DNA of 64,000 nucleotides from Synechococcus sp. UW140. GTDB taxonomy: Bacteria > Cyanobacteriota > Cyanobacteriia > PCC-6307 > Cyanobiaceae. Positions 34,182-40,859 of this stretch are shown here, piece after piece. The notes under the pieces are model-generated. The model searched no databases. It saw only the letters and a program-made list of their open reading frames with translations, and was not told where the DNA came from. Each line of letters begins with the position of its first letter. The first letter of the stretch is position 1. The position numbers and the translations under genes are program-made. The stretch lies in contig CAMCMT010000008.1 of NCBI GenBank assembly GCA_945875915.1, forward strand, positions 1 through 64,000. Direction: 5' to 3'.

Positions 34182-34811
34182 TCAATCCGCCTCCACCCCC
34201 TTAAGGGCCCGCTGGGCCGCCCGCCCAACCAGCCACACCGAGGCCACGGTGGCCACCAGGCCGATGATGCGCAGGCTCCAGGTGCCCAGGGCTGCCTTGC
34301 CGGAAAGGACCTCGCCAAAACGGGCCACATCACCCGCTAGGGCACCGAGGCTGCAGAACAAGACCGTACCCGGCAAGATCGCGATTAGGCCGATCGCGTA
34401 ATCGCGCAGGCTCACGTCACTGAGGCCGTAGGCCAGGTTGAGCAAACTGAAGGGAAAAGCCGGCGACAAACGGGTGAGGAGCACCAATTTGAGGCCCTCC
34501 CGGCTAACGGCCTGCTCAATCGCCCATAACTGGGGGACGGAAGCCAGGCGTCGCCGCGCCCAATCCCGCAACCAGTGCCGCCCGATCAAAAAGGACGCGA
34601 TCGCCCCCAGGCTGGCCCCGACGAACACCAGGCCACTGCCAAGAAGGGAGCCGTAGAGGGCGCCCGCCAGCATCGAGGCCCAAACCCCCGGCAACAGCAG
34701 GGTGACCCAGAGGGCGTAGAGGGGAATGAACACTGCTGCCCCCCCTGGCGATTGCAACGCGGGCAGCAGCTGGTGCAACCAGCTGCCGGTAAAATCGGAC
34801 AACAAGGTCAC
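34182..34811 (-). CDS. TVP38/TMEM64 (VTT/DedA-like) family membrane protein
   Basis: A 209-residue integral membrane protein with the VTT domain. FIPLYALWVTLLLPGVWASMLAGALYG leads into SGLVFVGASLGAIASFLIGR, then the conserved LKLVLLTRLSPAFPFSLLNLAYGL and YAIGLIAILPGTVLFCSLGALAG. VTT/DedA proteins act in lipid flipping and membrane homeostasis. About five to six membrane segments are seen. The gene marks the right end of the GC-rich block; the sequence upstream of its start becomes distinctly AT-richer. Confidence 0.88.
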   Translation of the reverse strand: MTLLSDFTGSWLHQLLPALQSPGGAAVFIPLYALWVTLLLPGVWASMLAGALYGSLLGSGLVFVGASLGAIASFLIGRHWLRDWARRRLASVPQLWAIEQAVSREGLKLVLLTRLSPAFPFSLLNLAYGLSDVSLRDYAIGLIAILPGTVLFCSLGALAGDVARFGEVLSGKAALGTWSLRIIGLVATVASVWLVGRAAQRALKGVEAD

Positions 34812-35018
34812 AAGCTTGATGGAAGGATTCGCAATGTAGTCTCCCGAACCTCAAAGTGGTTGCAAATTCACCTAAAATGATGTCCCATGTTCCATAAGCA
34901 AACTCAAGCCGTTGCAAGCACCAAACAAAAACAATTAACCCAACGCCTTGCAATAGCGCCAACCCCTCGCTGGATCGAACGCCTACCCTGACAAGGGATA
35001 GGCCCTCGGTAAGCATTA

Positions 35019-35034
35019 GGTATCACAAGATACC
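35019..35034. promoter_or_regulatory. Perfect inverted repeat upstream of the LarA-like gene
   Basis: GGTATC-ACAA-GATACC, six paired bases around a four-base spacer, lies about 115 bases before the LarA-like start. It could be an operator or a small hairpin. Its neighbour six bases downstream is a second palindrome. The surrounding 337-base gap (34812-35148) otherwise holds no recognisable gene, and I could not place a convincing -35/-10 pair in it. Confidence 0.4.
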
Positions 35035-35039
35035 CACGC

Positions 35040-35057
35040 AAACCGGAATTCGGGTTT
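35040..35057. promoter_or_regulatory. 18-base near-perfect palindrome upstream of the LarA-like gene
   Basis: AAACCGGAATTCGGGTTT is symmetric at 16 of 18 positions (only the sixth and thirteenth bases break symmetry). It lies 91 bases before the ATG of the LarA-like gene. A dimeric regulator site is the natural reading, but no matching regulator gene is in the island, so this is a candidate only. Confidence 0.4.
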
Positions 35058-35148
35058 ACAATTCTCAAGAGGCGGCATCAATCAATTGTTTTGGCCAGCT
35101 TTTCCAGCCGCGCCCTAATCCATTCAATAATCTAACTAACAATCAATC

Positions 35149-37113
35149 ATGGCCTTGGGTCGAGCTCAACAAATCCACCTTAAAAGTTACCCCAACAGCC
35201 AGTTTGAGCTTCCCCTTGGCGCCCAAATCCTGACCCCCAAGGATGGGCCGACCAAGGGCATCCCCAGGGAGCTCAGCCTGGCGAAACTGCGCGCACACCT
35301 GCTGCACTTGTTAACGCAAGTTTATGGGAGCCAATCGCATCGTGATATTAGGGTACTGTTGCTTTTACCCGATAAAACGCGCAAGCAAACGGCAGCACGA
35401 CTACTCATCGACGCAATGATTGAACTTTGTCAGGACGTGCATACGCTGTCCTTCGACATTATCTTCGGTCTAGGGACCCATCCTGTGATGTCCGATGGGG
35501 ACATCGCAACCATGATCGGCCCCCAAAGGCTGGAACGCCTTGCCGCCCTAGGCACCACCTTGCAACAGCAAACAACCCTCAAACCGCTTGCCCAACGTCA
35601 CATCACGATTCCGCCACCACCCCAACTACTAGACGAACCAGCTGCAGACCAAAAATCAAAACCGGCCTGCCAAGGCCTAGGCGAATCGAACCGTTCAGAG
35701 TGCACCAGAATCGGACTTCCTGCAGCGCTATGGCATTACGATCATATTATTAGCGGCGGCGATACGGATCTGCACCCCTACGAGGGTCGTGCTGGCAGCG
35801 GTGGAATCAATAAAATGTTGGTGGTTGGGATCGGCTGCCTCCATTGCATTCGCATCACCCATACGATGGAAGTTCTCTCCCATGCCCTTACAAGAAGCGG
35901 CGAAGCTAATAACCATTTCGTAAAATTAATTGATCATTTCACGAAAGAGATTACAGCCCAACTAAGAGATGGATCTGGCCGCCTAAAAGCCAATCCCCAT
36001 GGCGTTTCAGTTTTAGCCAAGATAACTGACCAGCCCGATTCCATATGGGTTGGCGATCAAGACAAGAATAGGGCCGTTCTGACGAAGCAACTGGAAATGG
36101 AGCGAACAGTCGCTCTCGAACACCCGGTGAGCTTTGTGATTGTGGACACCGAACGGAGAAAGGCAACAGATATTCTAGCAGGGGCAAGAAGCTTACATTT
36201 TCTCTGCAGCTTTGACGATCCCTCTAATCAACTTCTTTTGCGCCAGCCGGCCGGTCGAAGCGCGCTGATGTTCAACGCCTGCCATGAAATTAAAAACTCC
36301 AATGGGATCGGCAATGCAGGAACCGTGCTGCATCTCAATGCCCTTCGCAGCTTTGTGCATGACTCCATTGCCGAAGCTCGTGATAGTGGCCTAATCCAAG
36401 CCAGCAGCGGCCTCAGCGATAACAAACGACGTAAACTCAAAAAAGATATCCTTGGACGCTGGGAAGACTACCTCCGGCTTGTCAGTAACGAAGACATCTT
36501 TTTCGCACGGATTGAAAGGTTACTGATTGGCATTATCTCAACCGACACCAAAACCCAAGACAAGGGGCCACTCCTTAAGGAGCTCGCCCACAATTTGGAT
36601 GAATCCTTAGTCCATAGCTTTGGCAACCATCGCCATGTGATCACCGGAACCCGTCATCACTTTGCCAACAGTGGTGCCCGTGACGCCCTTCGCTTTTTAC
36701 AACAATCTACGCAGGCACTCGGCTTCAAAGGACTCGGAGAAGGGGGCCAAAGGGCCCTCCGCCTCCTAGTCATTCTACAAAAGTTTGAGACTCTCTATAT
36801 TGCAACGGATAATCAACATGTGCTGGACTTTCTCGTCGAGCTTAATCATCCCCCTGGCATATCCGATCTTGGTCAGCCAACAGACCAATTTCCAACCGAA
36901 GCCGAGCCCAACATCCTTGGCCTCACAGGAATCTCCCTCAATGATTATTCTCCCCAAGCGGCCCTAGAGATTGCTCTTAGTCGGCACTATGATCAAATGA
37001 CTCCGCTTAATGGCAGCGAATTGGCCTTTATCCAGGAACCGGTGATTATCAAACGGAATCTCACCTCAGACCTCAAAACAGTGACCCTACCCTTGCCCCC
37101 TGTTGCCGTTTAA
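35149..37113 (+). CDS. LarA/DUF2088-family protein (nickel-pincer racemase-like), long divergent form
   Basis: A 654-residue protein whose first 240 residues carry the lactate racemase (LarA) pattern. A DKTR box (Asp75-Arg78) and GLGTH with His111 sit where LarA has its DxTR box and His108. HPYEGRAGSGGINK has Lys222 where LarA has the pincer-attachment lysine (Lys184), and His238 is exactly 16 residues later, as in LarA (Lys184/His200). His209 would be the remaining catalytic histidine, with a three-residue longer spacing. The C-terminal half (about 330-654) is unlike standard LarA of about 420 residues; it is helical, with no recognised domain. It probably catalyses racemisation or epimerisation of a hydroxy acid or sugar acid using the nickel-pincer cofactor. 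Cofactor genes larB, larC and larE are not in the window. An AEC transporter follows. AT-rich composition sets it apart. Confidence 0.75.
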   Translation: MALGRAQQIHLKSYPNSQFELPLGAQILTPKDGPTKGIPRELSLAKLRAHLLHLLTQVYGSQSHRDIRVLLLLPDKTRKQTAARLLIDAMIELCQDVHTLSFDIIFGLGTHPVMSDGDIATMIGPQRLERLAALGTTLQQQTTLKPLAQRHITIPPPPQLLDEPAADQKSKPACQGLGESNRSECTRIGLPAALWHYDHIISGGDTDLHPYEGRAGSGGINKMLVVGIGCLHCIRITHTMEVLSHALTRSGEANNHFVKLIDHFTKEITAQLRDGSGRLKANPHGVSVLAKITDQPDSIWVGDQDKNRAVLTKQLEMERTVALEHPVSFVIVDTERRKATDILAGARSLHFLCSFDDPSNQLLLRQPAGRSALMFNACHEIKNSNGIGNAGTVLHLNALRSFVHDSIAEARDSGLIQASSGLSDNKRRKLKKDILGRWEDYLRLVSNEDIFFARIERLLIGIISTDTKTQDKGPLLKELAHNLDESLVHSFGNHRHVITGTRHHFANSGARDALRFLQQSTQALGFKGLGEGGQRALRLLVILQKFETLYIATDNQHVLDFLVELNHPPGISDLGQPTDQFPTEAEPNILGLTGISLNDYSPQAALEIALSRHYDQMTPLNGSELAFIQEPVIIKRNLTSDLKTVTLPLPPVAV

Positions 37114-37155
37114 GCCGCAAGGATGTATAGTTAGAGTAGTTTCACTTGCGTACTT

Positions 37156-37175
37156 AAAGGGTGCTTAAACCCTTT
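37156..37175 (+). terminator. Hairpin between the LarA-like and transporter genes
   Basis: AAAGGGT (37156-37162), loop GCTTAA, and ACCCTTT (37169-37175), followed by one more T. The 7-base stem with an A-rich 5' side and a T-rich 3' side resembles a weak intrinsic terminator or an attenuator. It ends only 11 bases before the transporter ATG, where a terminator would be placed to limit rather than block read-through. Confidence 0.4.
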
Positions 37176-37186
37176 TGGCATCACCC

Positions 37187-38239
37187 ATGCAATCAATTCT
37201 TCAGATCGCTACCGCCGTTTACCTGCCGATTATCACCGCAGCCCTTGTAGGTGTTTTACTCAGCTTGGTGCTGACTCGCTCGGGTCGAATGGTGCGCAAC
37301 CAACCCGTTCAGGAATTGCTCCCTGATGTGCTGGCTCGGTTTCTCTATCTAGTTGGCATTCCAATTGGCGTTGCCAACTTCATCCGCAAAGCCGAATTCA
37401 ACCCATCCGTCTGGATTTCGCCAGTTATAGCCTGGTCAGCAGTGCTATTAGCAATATTTTTGAGCTGGCACTTCTTAAAAGGCTCTGCAAAACCCCGCTC
37501 AAAAAGCACCAAAGCCAGTTTTACGCTTCTAAGCTACCTAGGAAATACGAGCTATTTAGGATTTCCTGTCATCCTGCTGCTGCCACAATTAGGCCCCCAA
37601 TACTTTAGTTCAGCCGTTCTTTACGACATCCTTGGCACACTCGTGGCTGGCTACGGCCTGGGCGTCTTCTTTGCCGGTCAGGCCAGTCGCAACACTGCTG
37701 AAGGCAACACCGCTTCGGTTAGTCGCTCCAGCTCCAGCGAAGCCGGATTAGCAATGAGTACTACCAAGCGAGATGGGGCGGGGGCACTCCTTGATGCACT
37801 CACCGAAGTCGCCAAAAACCCTACATTTTATGCTTTTTTCGTTGGCCTTTACCTAAAGACCCTTAATATACCCGAATGGATTGTGTCTGGACTAGGCGCA
37901 ATTGCTTGGTCATCCATCATGGTTGCCCTGATTGTGATGGGCATGAGAATACAACAACTCTCTTCCAAGCTCAACCTAAAACTTGCAATCCAACCTGTCC
38001 TCATTAAAACGATTCTTGTCCCCCTTGTACTCGCAGCTGCCTTAACCGGATTGGGTCTTGAAGGCCCCCAGCGCTTGGTGCTGATTCTTCAATCGGCCAT
38101 GCCCTGCGGATTTATTTCATTAGTACTAGCTGAAAACTATGGTCTTGATGTTGAGCTTACTGTCGCCTCAATCTTACTTTCTTGCATTGTTTTTGCCTTC
38201 ATGTTACCCGTCTGGGCAACCCTATTTACAACGTGGTAG
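37187..38239 (+). CDS. AEC-family (auxin efflux carrier-type) transporter
   Basis: A 350-residue membrane protein with about ten segments arranged as two halves joined by a hydrophilic Ser/Thr-rich loop (about 160-200). This is the layout of AEC/BASS-fold permeases, whose bacterial members move malonate, malate or other carboxylates. Typical pieces are SYLGNTSYLGFPVILLLPQLGP in the first half and QSAMPCGFISLVLAENYGLD in the second. The start is ATG 37187; an in-frame TTG at 37175 would add four residues. It lies 73 bases after the LarA-like gene, so a shared small organic acid substrate is plausible (inference). AT-rich, as is its neighbour. Confidence 0.8.
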   Translation: MQSILQIATAVYLPIITAALVGVLLSLVLTRSGRMVRNQPVQELLPDVLARFLYLVGIPIGVANFIRKAEFNPSVWISPVIAWSAVLLAIFLSWHFLKGSAKPRSKSTKASFTLLSYLGNTSYLGFPVILLLPQLGPQYFSSAVLYDILGTLVAGYGLGVFFAGQASRNTAEGNTASVSRSSSSEAGLAMSTTKRDGAGALLDALTEVAKNPTFYAFFVGLYLKTLNIPEWIVSGLGAIAWSSIMVALIVMGMRIQQLSSKLNLKLAIQPVLIKTILVPLVLAAALTGLGLEGPQRLVLILQSAMPCGFISLVLAENYGLDVELTVASILLSCIVFAFMLPVWATLFTTW

Positions 38240-38337
38240 CTAGGGCCCTCACTCCAACACCTACAAGCCTCAACACTTCATGCGCAAATTATCAATTAAA
38301 TCCAAAAGGCTTTGTCCATTCTCTAAGACGCTCATCT

Positions 38338-38361
38338 GATACGGGGATACGGGGATACGGG
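38338..38361. repeat. Three tandem copies of GATACGGG
   Basis: Perfect 8-base copies occupy 38338-38345, 38346-38353 and 38354-38361. They end 14 bases before the -35 box of the promoter at 38376-38404. That placement is typical of activator sites, although an 8-base period does not keep copies on the same helix face. A polymorphic short tandem repeat is an alternative. The rest of the 186-base gap is unremarkable. Confidence 0.8.
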
Positions 38362-38375
38362 TCCCTTGCTCTAAG

Positions 38376-38404
38376 TTGAAAAAGCCTTACTTACCTGCTA
38401 GAAT
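38376..38404 (+). promoter_or_regulatory. Sigma70-type promoter for the solute-binding protein/Cache/cyclase unit
   Basis: TTGAAA (38376-38381), a 17-base spacer, and TAGAAT (38399-38404) closely match the vegetative consensus. The -10 box lies 21 bases before the ATG at 38426, so the leader would be only about 15 bases with no obvious Shine-Dalgarno sequence. This places the three following genes in a unit separate from the transporter. Confidence 0.65.
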
Positions 38405-38425
38405 CAATTCAAATTTTCACTTAAC

Positions 38426-39799
38426 ATGAAGAGACGCGATTTTATTGCCATCGGGGTTGCCGGTGGCCTGCTTGCCTCCTGCAAATCACTTGGATTGCCG
38501 GGTGCTGGTGGCATCAATCAAAGCAAGCACGATCTAGAAGTTTGGTGGTCTGAAGGATATTACCCTGAAGAAACCGATGCGATTGAAACGATCTTCGCAA
38601 ATTGGCAACGTATTACTGGCAACAAACTCAACCTCAGTTTCTTTAGTGAAAATGAACTAGCTGCCAAAGCGCGTTCGGCCATCGATGGTGGACCCACGCC
38701 AGACCTCCTCTATGGCTATGGGATCAACGATACGGTTGTTCCTATTCTCAGCTATAACAATCAACTCGTTGCCCTAGACGAGGTCGTTAAGCCCATCAAA
38801 GACGACCTATTGCCAGGCGTGATTGATGGCGTTACCTATCTCAATAAACAAACCAAGAACAAGTCGATTTACGCGATTCCAATCTCCCAGCACTCCGTTA
38901 ATCTCCATTACTGGAAAGATCTGGTTGAGGAGGCCTTTGGCGGCAATGAACAAAATAAAAAGATCCCGAATGAATGGAATGCATTCTGGGATTATTGGCA
39001 TGCAAGCCAAAAAGCATTGCGCCAAAAGGGTTATGACGAAATCTATGGCATGTCCCTACCCATGTCGAACCTGGCTAGGGATACCAGCTATATCTTTGAG
39101 TTTTTCTTAGAAGCCCACAATGCCAAGATCTTGACCCCTTCAGGCAAACTCAATGTCGAGGATCCGGTAACACGTCAAAGAATCATCAGTGCAATTAACG
39201 ATTACACCAGTAATTACAAAGACAAATATGTGCCTCCCAAGGCGACAAGTTGGTCAGACGCTGATAATAATATCAACTTTCTCAGCAGTCTCTCCGTGAT
39301 GACTTCAAACCCGACCCTTTCGATTCCTGGCTCCCAGCTTTCTGATGAAATCGCCTACTTCGAAAGGCTTGGTTCCTTGCCCTGGCCCAACAAGCTTGAC
39401 GGCTCGCCGATGCGGTCATTTATCTCGGTGAAGCAAGCCATTGTCTTTAACAGTTCCAACGTAGCCAAGGCTAAAGACTTACTTGCATACGTTCTCAAAA
39501 CAGAAAATCTAAGTCGTTATGTGGAAGGTTCCCAGGGTCGTTTCTTACCTACCACAAAGTCAATCATGGCCATGCCCTTTTGGCACAATGCAAAAGATGT
39601 GCATATCGCCACTGCAATCCAAAACATGAAGTCTTCAAAAATACCTGGATGGATTCTCAATCCTGCCTACAGCGAGGTAATCTCTAAAAACATCTGGGGG
39701 AAAGTAATTGAGGCTGTTGCCACCGGTAGCACACCGACAGAGAAGGCTGTAGACGGTGCCATCACTGAGATCCGCACTATTTTTGCTGGTTGGAACTAA
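38426..39799 (+). CDS. Extracellular solute-binding lipoprotein (family 1 type)
   Basis: A 457-residue periplasmic binding protein. The N-terminus MKRRDFIAIGVAGGLLASCK combines a twin-arginine-like start with a lipobox (LLASC), so it is probably an exported lipoprotein anchored by Cys19. The mature part has the ABC sugar-binding (ExtSBP family 1) pattern: LEVWWSEGYYPEETDAIETIFANW, GPTPDLLYGYG, IYAIPISQHSVNLHYWKDLVEE, and late LPWPNKLDGSPMRSFISVKQAIVFN. No permease or ATPase gene is nearby. It is followed 10 bases later by a Cache-like membrane sensor and then a Cache-type cyclase, suggesting that it delivers a ligand to sensors rather than to a transporter (inference). Confidence 0.88.
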   Translation: MKRRDFIAIGVAGGLLASCKSLGLPGAGGINQSKHDLEVWWSEGYYPEETDAIETIFANWQRITGNKLNLSFFSENELAAKARSAIDGGPTPDLLYGYGINDTVVPILSYNNQLVALDEVVKPIKDDLLPGVIDGVTYLNKQTKNKSIYAIPISQHSVNLHYWKDLVEEAFGGNEQNKKIPNEWNAFWDYWHASQKALRQKGYDEIYGMSLPMSNLARDTSYIFEFFLEAHNAKILTPSGKLNVEDPVTRQRIISAINDYTSNYKDKYVPPKATSWSDADNNINFLSSLSVMTSNPTLSIPGSQLSDEIAYFERLGSLPWPNKLDGSPMRSFISVKQAIVFNSSNVAKAKDLLAYVLKTENLSRYVEGSQGRFLPTTKSIMAMPFWHNAKDVHIATAIQNMKSSKIPGWILNPAYSEVISKNIWGKVIEAVATGSTPTEKAVDGAITEIRTIFAGWN

Positions 39800-39809
39800 A
39801 AACTGAACC

Positions 39810-40811
39810 ATGAAAAAACGTTCTTTTTGGATCAAGCTTTCCATCGCCACCCTGACCTCATCAAGCGTCATCTCCGTAGTTGCCTACCTGCTTGCCAATG
39901 GTCCCCTAGCTGCCAAAGCACTGGCAAACCAACGAACTATCCTGCAGGAAAAGCAAGCTCGCATTGAGCAATGGTGGGAAGGAGAGGTCAAGGACATCGG
40001 CAAAGATCTTCGAAATCCCAAATTAGTTGAAAATTCGCTCACTATTCTGCAAGCGAAACGCCATAGCCGTGCAGATATTAATTCCGCAACTAGTCTTGCT
40101 CTCGAAGCGATTCTCACCAGCCATCAAAGCAACCGTAACAGCGCCTCTTTGTTGACAAAGGGCGGCATTGTCGTTTTTTCAACTGATCACGACAAATACG
40201 CAGCCTATCAACCCCTTAAAAATACAACTACAAGCCTAGAACTGGAAGAACTTCCCAGCACCCCTCTGAACTTTTTTACCAATTCAAGTACTGGCCTACC
40301 CTCGATCTCAGTTGCCTTACCCATCTACATAGCCCCCAAGAAAAAAGCAGGATTCCTCGCAATTGATCTCAATTTACGCAAGCTCAATAACCAAATCACT
40401 GAACCAGCCCCTAACAGTAAAGAAGCTCAACCGCGTGGATCTGCACCTATCAAATCCTATTTAGTGGCACGCACTTCCCTAGACCAAGCCACCTTTATAG
40501 CGCCACCCGCCCAAAGCCCACCTGACTACGAATTCAAACCTTTAGATAGTGTTGGTATTCGCAAGGCCCTAGATGGCAATTCAGGCGAGGGCTTCTATCT
40601 CAATAGCGAAGGAGTTCCTGTCGTTGGTATTTATCAATATTTGCCAAATTTCCGTACAGCCGTGCTGGTTGAAAGCCGCCAAAAAGATATCTATGCATCA
40701 TCCCGAACAATGGGCCTGCAGATTTTTGAGGTCGGCGCTGCTCTATCCCTGCTCAGCTTGGGGATGGGTTTGCTTGTTGATAAAAAGGATAATCAGCAAA
40801 TAGAGTCTTAA
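39810..40811 (+). CDS. Membrane-bound Cache-like sensor without output domain
   Basis: A 333-residue protein with an N-terminal membrane segment (WIKLSIATLTSSSVISVVAYLLA, about 7-29), a large extracytoplasmic region of about 270 residues, and a second membrane segment near the end (IFEVGAALSLLSLGMGLLVD, about 306-325) followed by only about eight cytoplasmic residues. The outer region has features of double-Cache domains: a long first helix (NQRTILQEKQARIEQWWEGEVKD), ALPIYI...KKKAGFLAIDLNL, and GVPVVGIYQYLPNFRTAVLVESR. There is no kinase, cyclase, GGDEF or methyl-accepting domain. It probably acts with the neighbouring binding protein and cyclase, for instance as a hetero-oligomer partner of the cyclase sensor. 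Family assignment is by pattern, not by search. Confidence 0.7.
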   Translation: MKKRSFWIKLSIATLTSSSVISVVAYLLANGPLAAKALANQRTILQEKQARIEQWWEGEVKDIGKDLRNPKLVENSLTILQAKRHSRADINSATSLALEAILTSHQSNRNSASLLTKGGIVVFSTDHDKYAAYQPLKNTTTSLELEELPSTPLNFFTNSSTGLPSISVALPIYIAPKKKAGFLAIDLNLRKLNNQITEPAPNSKEAQPRGSAPIKSYLVARTSLDQATFIAPPAQSPPDYEFKPLDSVGIRKALDGNSGEGFYLNSEGVPVVGIYQYLPNFRTAVLVESRQKDIYASSRTMGLQIFEVGAALSLLSLGMGLLVDKKDNQQIES

Positions 40812-40859
40812 GCCTCGCCTCCATAGGCTCTATTAAACCCCAAACACTCCTTAACTGCC

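Noticed and set aside
34516-35016. A 166-codon minus-strand frame upstream of and overlapping the VTT gene
   Set aside because: Its second half is the VTT gene read out of frame, and its first half is non-coding AT-rich spacer.
38426-39799. Complete ABC importer around the solute-binding protein
   Set aside because: I looked on both sides for permease and ATPase signatures and found only the AEC transporter, the Cache-like sensor and the cyclase.
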